A stretch of DNA of 64,000 bases, from positions 42,663,934-42,727,933 of the forward strand of contig OZ022339.1 in NCBI GenBank assembly GCA_963989245.1. Direction: 5' to 3'. Made by a program: the position numbers and the translations under genes. The notes beneath the pieces are model-generated. The model did not search any database, was not told where the DNA came from, and saw nothing but the letters and a program-made list of their open reading frames with translations. Positions within the stretch are counted from its first letter, which is position 1. Every line of letters starts with the position of its first letter. The DNA is from Nansenia antarctica. Its lineage: Eukaryota > Chordata > Actinopteri > Argentiniformes > Microstomatidae. Shown in pieces: positions 12,411 to 24,785 of the stretch.

Positions 12411-14150
12411 ACTGCACAATTATATTATTGTGCTCAGCCGAACAGATTAATCATTTGACGTCTTGCCCAGCAATCATCACATATCTGATCTGTTTGGACC
12501 TGATAGGGAAATGTGGCCTCCCGGTGCAACAAGTTTTTGATTCCAGTATTTGGCTGCCTCTTCAGGCATGTGATCTCCGCGTCATCACACTTAAGTCATT
12601 CGTCAACCCTGAATGCTGACTCATCAAGGGTGTAGAACAGCATCTTTTGAATGCATATTTGAGTGCCATATGTGTGAGAGTTTGTTAAAAATAATATCTA
12701 CAATTCAAGCAGGCTCAAGGTAGCATCAGATTTGTGACAGCAGCTGGTGAAACCAAGAACAAGTCAGGAACTGACGGACCGTTCAGGCTTTTAATCTAAA
12801 TTTAAAAATATATATACATTTCATGTTGTTGAAAATCAATGACTCACTCGCTAGTCAGGCTAAAGCAAAATATTGCAATGCGATGGATTTGGTAAGTAAT
12901 CCCCACTACCACCTACTCCGAACATTTTGATTGGTTGGCGACTTGTTTCCAGTTTCACCAGATGCTGTCACATTTGGTTGCATAGTTGAGACCTACGATA
13001 GGTCAAAGACAGCCGATATTAACCGATGAGGTTACTGTTAATCGGGGGAATAAACATGGACAAAAATATGGTACAATGTTTATGGTTATTTGATATCAGA
13101 CAAACTCCATTATAAGAGCAGAAGTAGCCTAGGTAGTAACTCTCTATAGCAGCTCAGACATAAGGACTGTAGGTGTGCGGCTGACTGCTAAAACATTTGA
13201 AAATTATGCTTTAATGTAATAATGATTCATGCTTCACCTTTCTCCTCCTACTCTGCCATAACGTTTGAGTGTATAAAAACAGCAAGATAAAACTAGCCAA
13301 GCAGAAACATGACACCTAATTTAACCTTTTCAACACGCCACAGGGAAAACAGTCACTGCTTCGTTTCAAATTGCTGTTAATGTATCACAACATGTTCACG
13401 GTATTGTTCCCACACTGCCTCAGTGTACTGAGAGAAATGATCATACATGGGGGATTAGTTTACTGGATCTTAAATGTGTGTCTAGTGTTCTGCTACAGTA
13501 TCACCTACAGAAAGTGAATGTGGTTGAATGACACACCATAATATTATACTGTATAAAGTATAGTTCTACCCAGGACCATGATTGAGCACACTCTAATATT
13601 AAGTAGCCTACATGCTGCGCTCTCGTCATTAGAGTACATGTCAGTTTATGACAGCAAATGAGTGAATGGGTGATTAATGAATTGCACCATAAACCCACTG
13701 ATCATAGTACAAGCCCATCTTGAAAGCAAGCATGAACTGCTTCGGGTAAGTCATGAAAGTTCAGGTAAGTACAGACTGAAGATACAAAGACAATAGCATT
13801 ACACCATTATTCAATTGAGGATCTGGGATAACTGCACCTTTCAACCATATATGTTCTTAATGCTCAATAATGTACAATCCCGAGATCATAATTCAAAGCA
13901 GGTGACAGACGGTTATAGCCTACAGGCCACAATCATTCTTTTTGGTTCCTCGCCCACACCTCTCCCTGAATTCGTGTTATGGATCTTCCACACATGGCTA
14001 AAGGAGGGCCAATCAGGTGTTGCCAGTTAAAGTAAAGTGAAAGACCCACAGGGACAAACTGAATGAAATATTGGAGAACTACTAGGACTGTATGCTACCA
14101 CTACATGTCAATTAGTAAAATAAATAAACAATTGCAGTAGTAAGCATTAT
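9725..14150. other. Non-coding stretch of 4.4 kb
   Basis: No recognisable gene. It contains a repeated ACGGT motif near 10125-10147 that resembles part of a DNA-transposon terminus, a (TAC)n/(TAA)n microsatellite at 10826-10887 and a (TG)n run at 12362-12405. A sense-oriented AATAAA for a minus-strand transcript lies at 11382-11387. It could serve the reading frame at 14151-14465, but nothing links the two directly. Confidence 0.45.
12362..12405. repeat. (TG)n microsatellite
   Basis: A pure dinucleotide run of 44 bases. Confidence 0.95.
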
Positions 14151-14465
14151 TTACGTTTGACTGCAGAAGCTGTCGGGCTCATCTGTCTCGTTGAGGAACA
14201 CGTCGTTGCTCGATTTTTTCTTTTTCCGGCGAAAAGATAAAAACCGTTTCATTTTCGTCTCTTTCGCCCGTTGAATATGACTGGGCAGCGTCGCATGCTT
14301 TGGGCTGGCAGGTCCAGAGCTGTATGGTAAAGTTGCAGACCTCGCGCTAGGACTTGTTGGTACCCCATCTTCAAATGTTTCATATTTTAAGTCCTTGTCC
14401 TCTTTCTCCTGTGACGTTGTTTTATGGAAAAAATTCTTTATTTTCAAGGTTCCAGGTTTACTCAT
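14151..14465 (-). CDS. Unidentified 104-codon reading frame, small protein or first coding exon
   Basis: I do not recognise this protein. It starts at an ATG in good context (A at -3) and reads MSKPGTLKIKNFF. It then has a Ser/Pro-rich middle with two ATLP motifs, a strongly basic cluster at residues 71-85 (KMKRFLSFRRKKKKS) and an acidic end (NETDEPDSF). Composition is biased and non-random, unlike the low-complexity frames around it. The last codons overlap a fair splice donor (TCAAAC|GTAAAT), so this may be exon 1 of a larger gene whose next exons lie to the left. Alternatively it is a complete small protein, with the first sense AATAAA at 11382-11387. Patterns of this sort are common at N-termini of large scaffold proteins; that is only an impression. 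Confidence 0.45.
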   Translation of the reverse strand: MSKPGTLKIKNFFHKTTSQEKEDKDLKYETFEDGVPTSPSARSATLPYSSGPASPKHATLPSHIQRAKETKMKRFLSFRRKKKKSSNDVFLNETDEPDSFCSQT

Positions 14466-14761
14466 GGTTGCTCAAAAGTATTTGAAAGGTGTAAAAACAA
14501 ATAGAGCACCTAACTGATGATCCAGGAGGACGACTAGAGGAGCGGGTAAAATCGCTTGTACCTACTAGTGCTGAAGCGTAGCCGAGTACTGATGCGCAGC
14601 CCAGTATGCAGATGAGGTGAGCAACCTGTCTAGCTGTGTTAGGAAATCTTTTAACTCTCTCACCACAGAGCGCTGTCCTCCGGGACCGAAATGAGTTTTA
14701 CCACTCTCAATTTATAAATACCGTAGATAGAATAGGTATAGCTACCAGGAAAACGTTGTGT

Positions 14762-14888
<127 letters not shown>

Positions 14889-15046
14889 TGTGTGAGAGGT
14901 GTGTGAGGTGTTTTCCAGTAGCGCTCCTGTGCCCTCCCAGAATGAGGAAGTCCTGTGCTGTGCATACTAGACATTTTACACATTTCTGAATCTCTTCCTT
15001 GAGTCAGACGAAACTCCCAACTTCCTTGAGTCATATGCCAGGCTCC

Positions 15047-15113
15047 AGGCTCCAGGCTCCAGGCTCCAGGGTCCAGGGTCTAGGGTCTAGGGTCCAGGCT
15101 CCAGGCTCCAGGG
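15047..15113. repeat. CCAGGCT minisatellite
   Basis: A 7-bp unit with variants (CCAGGGT, CTAGGGT) repeated about ten times. The paralogous block in the second array unit is at about 16974-17050. Confidence 0.9.
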
Positions 15114-15138
15114 CTGAGTGTGTGTCTGAGTGTGTGTC

Positions 15139-16518
15139 TGGGCATCTCTGGCACCTCCCACTCCTGGTTTTCTTCCTACCTGGCGGGCCGCTCATACCAG
15201 GTGACCTGGAGAGAATCGCTGTCTTCTCCACGAACCCTCTCCACTGGGGTACCCCAGGGTTCTGTCCTAGGGCCCCTACTTTTCTCTCTCTACACCAAGT
15301 CTCTTGGCTCGGTAATCTCTTCACATGGGCTCTCCTACCACAGCTACGCAGACGACACTCAACTCTTCCTGTCCTTCCCCCCGTCTGATGTACACGTGGC
15401 AACCCGTATCTCGGCATGTCTCGCTGACATTTCAACATGGATGGCTGACCACCATCTCAAGCTCAATCTTAACAAGACCGAGCTCCTCTTCATCTCCGGG
15501 AAAGCCTGCCCTCTCCAAGACTTCTCTATCACAGTGGAGAACTCTACTGTAACCCCCTCCCTGACAGCCAAGAACCTTGGAGTGATCCTGGCCAACCGAC
15601 TATCCTGTGCGGAGAACATTGCAGCAACGGCTCGCTCCTGCAGATTCTTCCTCTACAACATCAGAAGGATACGACCATTCCTTACCAGAGAGTCAGCGCA
15701 ACTCTTGACCCAGGCACTGGTCATCTCCCGCCTGGATTACTGCAACGTACTCCTGGCTGGGCTCCCCGCCTCCGCCATTAGACCTCTGCAGCTCATTCAG
15801 AACGCTGCTGCCCAGCTGGTATTCAACCTCCCCAAATACTCTCATGTCACCCCTCTCCTTCGCACCCTGCCCTGGCTCCCGATAGCAGCTCGCATCAGAT
15901 TCAAGACTCTGGTGCTTGCATATCAGGCAGCTAAAGGGACAGCCCCTGCCTACCTGAAGGAAATGGTAACCCCCCAAACTCCAGCCCGCTCACTCCGCTC
16001 CTCCACCTCGGCTGGCCGACTGGCCCCACCACCTCTGCACAGCAGTCGTGCTGCCCGATCACTTCTCTTCACAACACTGGCTCCCCGCTGGTGGAATGAG
16101 CTCCCCACGGCTGTCAGAACGGCAGAGTCACTACCCATCTTCCGTCGTAGACTGAAGACCCATTTCTTCAGGTTACACCTTAACTGCTCCTCCTGAGACA
16201 TCTTCTGCCCCTCAGCACTACGTCTCCTAAAGACACCCGCTTTCCCCTCTACTGTGTCCCTAAGAACTTCTATTGCCCCCCTTGTACTGTTTCTCTGTTT
16301 CTCCAGTATAAAAAAAGAATAATTAAAAAAACTAGGTTTTAGAAGAAGGTGATCGGAGAAGGTTTTTCCTTCTATCAATGGCCCCGGGCCCGAGCTAGAT
16401 TACTCTTCCTGCAACGAATGGTGGACTGATGATTCACATGCTTAGCATTTAAATGTATTGATTGTAAGTCGCTTTGGAATAAGGCGTCTGCTAAATGCCA
16501 AAAATGTAAATGTAAATG
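15139..16518 (+). mobile_element. L2 LINE copy B, 5'-truncated
   Basis: It begins abruptly inside the reverse-transcriptase domain at GGCATCTCTGG (GISGT...) and is open to a stop after 16193. It carries TGVPQGSVLGPLLFSLY, the YADDTQLF catalytic block, the thumb, and the C-terminal APRWWNELP and FRRRLKTHFF motifs. The fingers and the endonuclease are missing, so it cannot act on its own. The 3' UTR and the TGTAAA tail are complete to 16518. On both sides it is joined to the TGTCTGAGTGTG minisatellite, the repeated target into which it went. Confidence 0.9.
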
Positions 16519-16708
16519 TCTGAGTGTGTGTCTGAATGTGTGTCTGAATGTGTGTCTGAGTGTGTGTCTGAATGTGTGTCTGAGTGGGTGTCTGAGTGTG
16601 TGTCTGAGTGTGTGTCTGAGTGTGTGTCTGAATGTGTGTCTGAGTGTGTGTCTGAGTGTGTGTCTGAGCATGTGTCTGAGCGTGTGTCTGAGTGTGTGTC
16701 TGAGTGTA
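16516..16708. repeat. TGTCTGAGTGTG minisatellite (first unit)
   Basis: A 12-bp unit with variants (AATG for AGTG, GGGTG) in about 16 copies directly after the L2 tail. Confidence 0.95.
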
Positions 16709-16777
16709 CACGGGGGGTCAGACACAGGCCAGAGGTCAAGTTGTGTGTGGGACAACTCATTGACCCTGATGTTGACC

Positions 16778-16817
<40 letters not shown>

Positions 16818-17074
16818 GTGTGTGTGAGGTGTGTGAGGTGTTTCCCGTAGTGCTCCCGTGCCCTCCCAGAATGAGGAAGTCCTGTGCTGTGCATACTAGA
16901 CATTTTACACATTTCTGAATCTCTTCCTTGAGTCAGACGAAACTCCCAACTTCCTTGAGTCATATGCCAGGCTCCAGGCTCCAGGCTCCAGGCTCCAGGG
17001 TCCAGGGTCTAGGGTCCAGGCTCCAGGGTCCAGGCTCCAGGCTCCAGGGCTGAGTGTGTGTCTGAGTGTGTGTC

Positions 17075-18462
17075 TGGGCATCTCTGGCACCGCACACTCC
17101 TGGTTTTCTTCCTACCTGGCGGGCCGCTCCTACCAGGTGACCTGGAGAGAATCGCTGTCTTCTCCACGAACCCTCTCCACTGGGGTACCCCAGGGTTCTG
17201 TCCTAGGGCCCCTACTTTTCTCTCTCTACACCAAGTCTCTTGGCTCGGTAATCTCTTCACATGGGCTCTCCTACCACAGCTACGCAGACGACACTCAACT
17301 CTTCCTGTCCTTCCCCCCGTCTGATGTACACGTGGCAACCCGTATCTCGGCATGTCTCGCTGACATTTCAACATGGATGGCTGACCACCATCTCAAGCTC
17401 AATCTTAACAAGACCGAGCTCCTCTTCATCTCCGGGAAAGCCTGCCCTCTCCAAGACTTCTCTATCACAGTGGAGAACTCTACTGTAACCCCCTCCCTGA
17501 CAGCCAAGAACCTTGGAGTGATCCTGGACAACCGACTATCCTGTGCAGAGAACATTGCAGCAACGGCTCGCTCCTGCAGATTCTTCCTCTACAACATCAG
17601 AAGGATACGACCATTCCTTACCAGAGAGTCAGCGCAACTCTTGACCCAGGCACTGGTCATCTCCCGCCTGGATTACTGCAACGTACTCCTGGCTGGGCTC
17701 CCCGCCTCCGCCATTAGACCTCTGCAGCTCATCCAGAACGCTGCTGCCCAGCTGGTATTCAACCTCCCCAAATACTCTCATGTCACCCCTCTCCTTCGCA
17801 CCCTGCACTGGCTCCCGATAGCAGCTCGCATCAGATTCAAGACTCTGGTGCTTGCATATCAGGCAGCTAAAGGGACAGCCCCTGCCTACCTGAAGGAAAT
17901 GGTAACCCCCCAAACTCCAGCCCGCTCACTCCGCTCCTCCACCTCGGCTGGCCGACTGGCCCCACCACCTCTGCACAGCAGTCGTGCTGCCCGATCACTT
18001 CTCTTCACAACACTGGCTCCCCGCTGGTGGAATGAGCTCCCCACGGCTGTCAGAACGGCAGAGTCACTACCCATCTTCCGTCGTAGACTGAAGACCCATT
18101 TCTTCAGGTTACACCTTAACTGCTCCTCCTGAGACATCTTCTGCCCCTCAGCACTACGTCTCCTAAAGACACCCGCTTTCCCCTCTACTGTGTCCCTAAG
18201 AACTTCTATTGCCCCCCTTGTACTGTTTCTCTGTTTCTCCAGTATAAAAAAAGAATAATTTAAAAAACTAGGTTTTAGAAGGTGATCGGAGAAGGTTTTT
18301 CCTTCTATCAATGGCCCCGGGCCTGAGCTAGATTACTCTTCCTGCAACGAATGGTGGACTGATGATTCACATGCAATTACATGAAATTACATTTAAATGT
18401 ATTGATTGTAAGTCGCTTTGGAATAAGGCGTCTGCTAAATGCCAAAAATGTAAATGTAAATG
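17075..18462 (+). mobile_element. L2 LINE copy C, duplicate of copy B
   Basis: The same truncated L2 as at 15139-16518 with the same 5' breakpoint and the same minisatellite on each side. Its frame (17056-18132) differs from copy B at only three residues (GTA/GTS, LDN/LAN, LHW/LPW). In its 3' UTR near 18372-18396 it has a short extra ATTACATGAAATTACAT-type stretch that copy B lacks. It arose by tandem duplication, not by a second insertion. Confidence 0.9.
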
Positions 18463-18688
18463 TCTGAGTGTGTGTCTGAATGTGTGTCTGAATGTGTGTC
18501 TGAGTGTGTGTCTGAATGTGTGTCTGAGTGGGTGTCTGAGTGTGTGTCTGAATGTGTGTCTGAGTGGGTGTCTGAGTGTGTGTCTGAGTGTGTGTCTGAG
18601 TGTGTGTCTGAATGTGTGTCTGAGTGTGTGTCTGAGTGTGTGTCTGAGCATGTGTCTGAGCGTGTGTCTGAGTGTGTGTCTGAGTGTA
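18461..18688. repeat. TGTCTGAGTGTG minisatellite (second unit)
   Basis: The same 12-bp array as in the first unit, about three copies longer. Confidence 0.95.
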
Positions 18689-18965
18689 CACGGGGGTCAG
18701 ACACAGGCCAGAGGTCAAGTTGTGTGTGGGACAACTCATTGACCCTGATGTTGACCGTGTGTTTGTGTGTGTGTGTGCGTGTGTGTGTGTGAGGTGTTTT
18801 CCCGTAGTGCTCCCAGAATGAGGAAGTCCTGTGCTGTGCATACTAGACATTTTACACATTTTCTGAATCTCTTCCTTGAGTCAGACGAAACTCTCAACTT
18901 CCTTGAGTAGTATTTTTCGATAAAATCCCTCGCTTTCTCTCTCTTAACCATGATGTTGACCCCCT

Positions 18966-18967
<2 letters not shown>

Positions 18968-19000
<33 letters not shown>

Positions 19001-19010
19001 TGTGTGTGAG
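18968..19010. repeat. (TG)n microsatellite
   Basis: A TG run in the decayed right flank of the tandem array. Confidence 0.9.
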
Positions 19011-19070
19011 GTGTGTGAGGTGTTTACCAGTAGCGCTATCGTGCCCTCCCTCTCTCAACTTCCTTGAGTC

Positions 19071-19072
<2 letters not shown>

Positions 19073-19119
<47 letters not shown>

Positions 19120-19570
19120 TTTATATTTGTATATTGCTTTTCCTGCAAACGTTGCAGCTCAAAGTGCTCCAATCATTATATAATAATAATTTAATTAGTT
19201 AGTCATTTAAAGGCAATATTAAAAAGATGGGTTTTTAGTCTTGACTTGAACATATTTGCTGAGGTTGTATCCCTAAAGTAAACTGGCAGTGCATTCCACA
19301 ATTTGGGTGCATAAAATGAGAATGCAGCCTCACCAAATCTCTTCTTTTGTACATGTGGTACACAGAGAAAACCAGCGTCAGAAGACCTGAGAGCTAGCTC
19401 TATTGGGCTGATATGCTAGCACAAGGTCTCTCAGATATTCGTGTGCTGTGCCAGTGAGAGCTTTATAAACAAGCAGAAGGATCTTGAAATCTATTCTGAA
19501 CTTAACAGGAAGCCAGTGTAGAGTATCTAAAATAGGAGTTATATGAGCTCTTCTACTTGTTTTGTTGTTT
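19073..19570 (-). mobile_element. LINE 3' fragment on the minus strand
   Basis: Read on the minus strand it gives AHITPILDTLHWLPVKFRID, FKILLLVYKALTGTA and YLRDLVLAYQP, the C-terminal region of an L2-like reverse-transcriptase ORF. The 3' UTR ends in (ATT)n at 19073-19115. The same family lies in plus orientation at 25217-25690. Confidence 0.8.
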
Positions 19571-20066
19571 TGCTTGTCAATAATTACCTTTGCACAGTGG
19601 ACGAGCTTCAACACTAATATATTTACTTTTTTTTTTTTTTTTAATACCATAGAAACAATGACAACAATAACTGGACTGCCAATGCAATGATTGCTTTTAA
19701 TCTTATTAAGCTTATCATCTTTATCTTCTTCATTACCCATTTAAAACGTAACACAACAAAAGAAGCGAAGCCCTGATTGGTTGAGGAAGTGTTTTATTAT
19801 TCTCATTTACATGATGAAGAGACGCGCCTGCCAGTCAAAGAGTGACCGCATGATGAACAACCCTGATTGGTTAGTGGGGATTCCGTACACTTCTGATCAA
19901 AGGAACGCATTGATAACAGTCAGGATCTATGAGGTCATTCATCAACCACTGTGTGTCTATTCACTCAGCAACGACTACCCCCTAAATAAGGGATATTTTC
20001 CCAAAAATAAGGGAAAATAAGGGATATCCCCCGCACGCCCCCCCACCGTCCACAAACCATACCCCT
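19571..20066. other. Non-coding stretch
   Basis: Includes a T-run near 19627-19642 and, near 19985-20025, AAATAAGGGATATTTTCCC-type sequence that looks like a DNA-transposon remnant. No gene. Confidence 0.4.
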
Positions 20067-20220
20067 TACATTTAGACAAGGGTACACATAGTCAATCCTA
20101 ACATCACCACTAGACAACCATAGCATACCTCTTACATTTAGACAAGGGTACACACAGTCAATCCTAACATCACCACTAGACAACCATAGGATACCTCTTA
20201 CATTTAGACAAGGGGACACC
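20067..20220. repeat. 66-bp tandem repeat, 2.3 copies
   Basis: The unit starts TACATTTAGACAAGGG and recurs at 20067, 20133 and 20199. Because 66 is a multiple of three, the minus strand stays open through it. The frame is a by-product of the repeat. Confidence 0.9.
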
Positions 20221-20714
20221 GTCAATCAACCACCTGCTTCAGTGCAACAAGAATTGGGTTAACTAGTTCCTATGATTAAGTAAGTGACTGCAGGTGATCA
20301 GAATCAGATACCTGGTTGAAAGTAAAATACTTTGAACATCCCTGCATATATATACATGAAAACACAAAAGGGCATATCAATTCAGCACATTTATTTATAC
20401 ATTACTCGACCAAAAAGGCTGCTGGTCGACCAGGAAGAGAGCGAGTCCATCAATTTGACCCCCTCTTAAAGTTCCTGGGACAATCAGGATGATCACCTTC
20501 ACCTGTGCCCATCAGGAACCAAGAGAGAGGGTCAACAAGACAACAGATGATTGGCGCCCACTGGTGGTACCAGTGTGGATCGTCACAATTTACATTAAAC
20601 AGAATAAACAATAAACATTGTCGTAAACATTTTAAAAATGTCAACAATCATAAAACGCAATCATAAAATTAAAAAATACAAATCAAACCGTCAATCTCAG
20701 TATTTCATAATTAT
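20221..20714. other. Non-coding stretch
   Basis: Nothing recognised apart from A-rich sequence near the following LINE. Confidence 0.4.
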
Positions 20715-21890
20715 AGGAGAGAGCTCATGTGGCTTTGTATCTGACCAAATTAAAATTACATGTGGGGTTCCCCAAGGGTCAATCCTTGGCCCCCTTCTAT
20801 TCAATCTCTACATGCTTCCATTGGGACACATCATAAAAAAGAACAAAATTGCCTACCACAACTATGCGGATGACACTCAAATCTACATAGCCCTCTCACC
20901 GAACGACTATAGTCCCATTGACAATCTCTGTAATTGCATTGAGCAAATAAACGCCTGGATGACAAAACTTCCTCCAACTAAACTAAAAAGGACAAAACAG
21001 AGAAAATTGTATTTGGTGCACCTGACAAAAGATCGAAAGTCAGTGCAAAACTTGATTCTCTCTCTCTTCAAACTAAAAAACAGGTCAGAAATCTTGGTGT
21101 AATTCTAGACTCCGATCTAAACTTCTACAGTCACATAAACTCGATAACTAAATCAGCCTACTATCACCTGAAAATGTCCAAGCAAGACCTTGAAAAACTC
21201 ATCCATGCATTTGTTTCGAGTAGACTTGATTATTGTAATGGTCTAATAACAGGCCTATCTAAAGGAGCTGTTCATAAATTGCAGCTCATCCAAAACGCCG
21301 CTGCTAGGCTCCTAACAAAAACAAAGACATTTGAACACATTACACCAATCCTGAGATCCCTGCACTGGCTACCAGTCTCTCAGAGAATTGAATTCAAAAT
21401 CCTCCTAATTACATACAAGTCACAAAACGGTCTTGGACCAAAATACATATCAGATCTCCTCCCAACCTATATTCCCGCAAGGTCCCTAAGGTCAGCTGAG
21501 ACTAATCAGCTAATAATTCCAAGAGTAAAAACAAAACACAGTGCAGCAGCTTTCAGTCACGCTGCTGCATGCTCCTGGAACAAACTCCCTGAAGAAATCA
21601 AACAGGCCCAAACCCTTAAAATGTTTAAATCTAAGCTAAAAAAATCTTCATGTTTTGCACCAGTTATGATTCAACACAAACACTTCTATCAATGTCTTTT
21701 TTCCATTAACTATTGTCTTTTTAAATGTTTTATCTATTTACTTCTTATATTTGCTTTTATTCATTGTAATTTTTATTTTCTTATGCTCCTCTTGCTGTAT
21801 TTTTAAATAATGTATGTAAAGCACTTTGAATTGCCGCTGTTGTATGAAATATGCTGTACTAATAAACTTGTCTTGCCTTGCCTCATGTTT
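20715..21890 (+). mobile_element. LINE fragment (L2/jockey-like), 5'-truncated
   Basis: The plus strand carries CGVPQGSILGPLLFNLYMLP and the catalytic YADDTQIY (20862-20885), then after a frameshift (about 21000-21100) RNLGVILDSDLNF, FVSSRLDYCNGLI, LQLIQNAAARLL and LHWLPVSQRIEFKILL. The 3' end is GCACTTTGAATTGCCG with an AATAAAC and a TTGCC-type tail at about 21885. It lacks the endonuclease and most of the fingers. It is a separate family from the L2 copies. Confidence 0.85.
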
Positions 21891-21915
21891 TACAAACAGA
21901 CTCATACACTCCTCA

Positions 21916-22454
21916 CTAGGATGACATCACGTCCAGGATCACCTCTGATTGGCAGATCTGTAGATCAGGGTGTTTAGCTTCACCAGCACTTGCAATACAG
22001 AAGAAGGGGAACAGTCTCTCAGTGAAGGTGTCTTCATAAGTGTGGATGAGTGTCATGTCTTCTGGGTCGTAGAAGGACACCTCCCCCTTGTTGTAGTCCA
22101 GCTGTACTCTGATCCTCTGGGGTCTCCTCTTCAGAGTGACTTTCTTATTATCTCCATCTCTATATTCACCATCCCTCTGTTTTATAGCCCAGGTTCCATG
22201 CTCTGGTGATTCTAGTATCTTTGTGAAACTGGACTCTTTAACCACACCCATGACCAATCCAGGAAGGTCCCCCACCTCCACCTCCCAGCTGTGCTCTCCT
22301 GAGATGAACCCCTCAGAGCCCAGAACATTAACATACGTCATGAACCGTTCTGGGTTGTCAGGCAGCTGCTGCGCTGCGCTCTGTCTCACACTGGTCAGCT
22401 CATCAGACAGAGAGAGGGAGGGATGTGCAGTGTTGGGGTCCAGAATCACAGGAG
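21916..22454 (-). CDS. TRIM exon 6 (PRY-SPRY, B30.2)
   Basis: Acceptor GAAG|CTCC. It begins APVILDPNTAHPSLSLS (PRY), then GEHSWEVEVGD, TWAIKQRDGEY, RIRVQLDYNKGEVSFYD and RLFPFFC (SPRY core), and ends DVMSS before TAG. The domain is complete and uninterrupted, which argues for selection. Confidence 0.9.
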
Positions 22455-23398
22455 CTTCAAAACAAACACAGATGCATTATACACATTATGCGCTGTAGTA
22501 TTTATTTAAAGATGGGCCTAAGAGGACAGATCACACGGTAACGACTGCAATGGAAACGGACAATGAGAAGAAGATCATGCGGAAATGTGGATGTGGATGG
22601 GAGAAGGTGACCACATCCCGGGGGCTGCGAATCCACCAGGGGAAAGCAAGATGTGGGGGGAAAGGCCAAAAGTAACCTTGCACTGCAGAGACAGGTCAGA
22701 CAAACTGCCAACATCCGAGTTCAACATCATGCCCCCCAAGCTCAGCGAAGTCAGACACGTTGTGGAGAAGGCAAGGTCTTCATCAGCACCGGGCCCCAAT
22801 GGAGTACCCTACAAGCTCTATAAGAACTGCCCCAAAGTGCTAGAGCTGCTATGTTACCTTATGAGAACTGTTTGGAAAAAGCAATGTATTCCATCTGAGT
22901 GGCAAAGAGCAGTAGCGGTCTTCATCCCCAAGAAAGAGAACTCCAAAGACATTGGCCAATTCAGGAGCATCGCCCTGTTAAATGTGGAAGGGAAGCTCTT
23001 CTTCTCTGTATTGGCCAAAAGGATGACAAGCTACCTGATGGAAAATGGCTACATCGACACCAACTGCCAGAAGGCAGGAGCCCCAGGCTTCCCAGGTTGT
23101 GTAAAACACTCTGCAATGATCTGGGAACAGATCCAAAAGGCCAAGCGCGAGAAGACGGACCTGCATGTCAACTGGCTCGACCTCGCCAATGCCTATGGGT
23201 CAGTTCCACATCAGCTGATCAGCTATGCCATGGAGTTTTTCCACATGCCCTCCAGTATCAAGAACTTGGTAGCAAGCTATTTCAAGGATCTGCAGTTGTG
23301 CTTTACCCTCCAGGACTTCATCACCGGGTGGCTGCAGTTAGAGGTGGGAATCGCCATGGGGTGTGAGGAGAGAGTAGAGAGAGAGGAGAGAGACAGGA

Positions 23399-23429
<31 letters not shown>

Positions 23430-24734
23430 GAGAGAGGAGAGAGAGAGACAGGAAGAGAGAGAGAGAGGAGCGAGGAGAGAGTAGAGAGAGAGGAGAGAGA
23501 GAGAGGAGAGAGGAGAGAGAGGAGAGAGAGAGACAGGAAGAGAGAGAGAGGAGCGAGGAGAGAGTAGAGAGAGAGCGCCATTTCTCCCATTCCTAATATT
23601 TTAGGATTAGTTTGATTAATAAAGAAATGTGGCAGCGAACTGGTGAACTTGCCAACAACACGCTCACTCGAAGGGGTCAAAAAGTGAAAGTGAAACTTAT
23701 TGTGTCAACAATATCTAGATTTCGGCTTTTTTCATAACACCAACTTGAAGTTTTAAAGTACCCACTCAATATAATAAACAACAGTTTAACGATCACTAAA
23801 TACTTATAATTTGTGGATTGGATTCACTATTCTCATTTGCCGGAGTCTACCGGTAAACAATTTGTAACTTTCAGGCACTGACATTTTGATACTGCCTAAT
23901 GTTATTTATCCAGCCCACTATGGGGCTCATGTATTGTTAATAAACCTTGGCACTTTTTATATTCTTGTCCATCTCATTTGTTACTGTGTGAAGCAAATCA
24001 GGGCTTGCTACACATTTATGAATGTTGTATTTCTATGAACATATTCAAATAGTCTATTTGATAGTTATTCTTAATCCAATTCTCGTCAGTACTACTAACC
24101 GTGCTTGACAATCCCCTTCATCTTCTCCCAGACGCTGAACTGCAGGTTGCCCAGGTGTTTGGCCACGTCTATCAGCGCTCCTGAAACCATCTCTGGGTCT
24201 GGCAGTGTGAACTGGGCTCTGGAAGAACATTCAGGAGTCAGTGCTGCTGTGGGCTTGGGTTCAGAACCCCAGAGAAGAGAGACCAGAGACAGATCACTTA
24301 CCTTTCCTTACTGGCCTTGAAGTTCTGGAGAGGAACAGAGGAGAAGTGTCATCAATGCTCGTGATGTCATCAATCAGTCTCTGAATACAGTCACAATTGC
24401 TGTCTGAGAGAAGGCATCCTTACCTTGAGTAAGGAGATGTCTTCAGCGTTCAGCTCCTTCTCTAAGGCTCGGATTGTGGCTGGAAGTGATGACATCTGTC
24501 TGCTCAGTGCCTCAGTCTTCTCCTCCATCATCTGACTCTTCTGCTCCTCTTCCTCCCTCAGTGCAGCTATCCTGGCCTCCTCTTCCTCTCGTAGAAACTG
24601 GTGAAGTTTCTCAAACCCCTCCTTAATCTGTCTCTCTGTGTGCTGGGCCTGGCTCTGGAGACAGTAAGGGGAACATATCTTATAATCACTGCAGTTTTAC
24701 TATAATACATTAACTCTTTTTACCTTACCTTTTC

Positions 24735-24785
<51 letters not shown>

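Larger units (their letters stand above)
14902..18908. repeat. Large tandem array, ~1.94 kb unit, two full copies plus a partial third
   Basis: The same order of blocks occurs twice. It runs: a unique lead ending in GAATGAGGAAGTCCTGTGC, a CCAGGCT minisatellite, a short TGTCTGAGTGTG stretch, an L2 fragment, a longer TGTCTGAGTGTG minisatellite, a short unique piece and a TG run. Matching points are 15141 and 17077, a period of 1936 bases. A third copy begins at about 18796 with the lead block and stops at about 18908. A further short relic (GAGGTGT...AGTAGCGCT) lies at 19015-19070. The L2 fragments in the two units differ by three residues over 358, so the duplication came after the L2 insertion. 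Confidence 0.9.

Noticed and set aside
16375..16918. Long open frames on both strands with SECV, SDTH or LRHT repeats (and the same at 18362-18859)
   Set aside because: They are translations of the 12-bp minisatellite, whose unit length is a multiple of three. No coding evidence.
19965..20225. Minus-strand frame with a repeated CLNVRG motif
   Set aside because: It is the 66-bp satellite read in frame; the repetition is of DNA, not of a protein.
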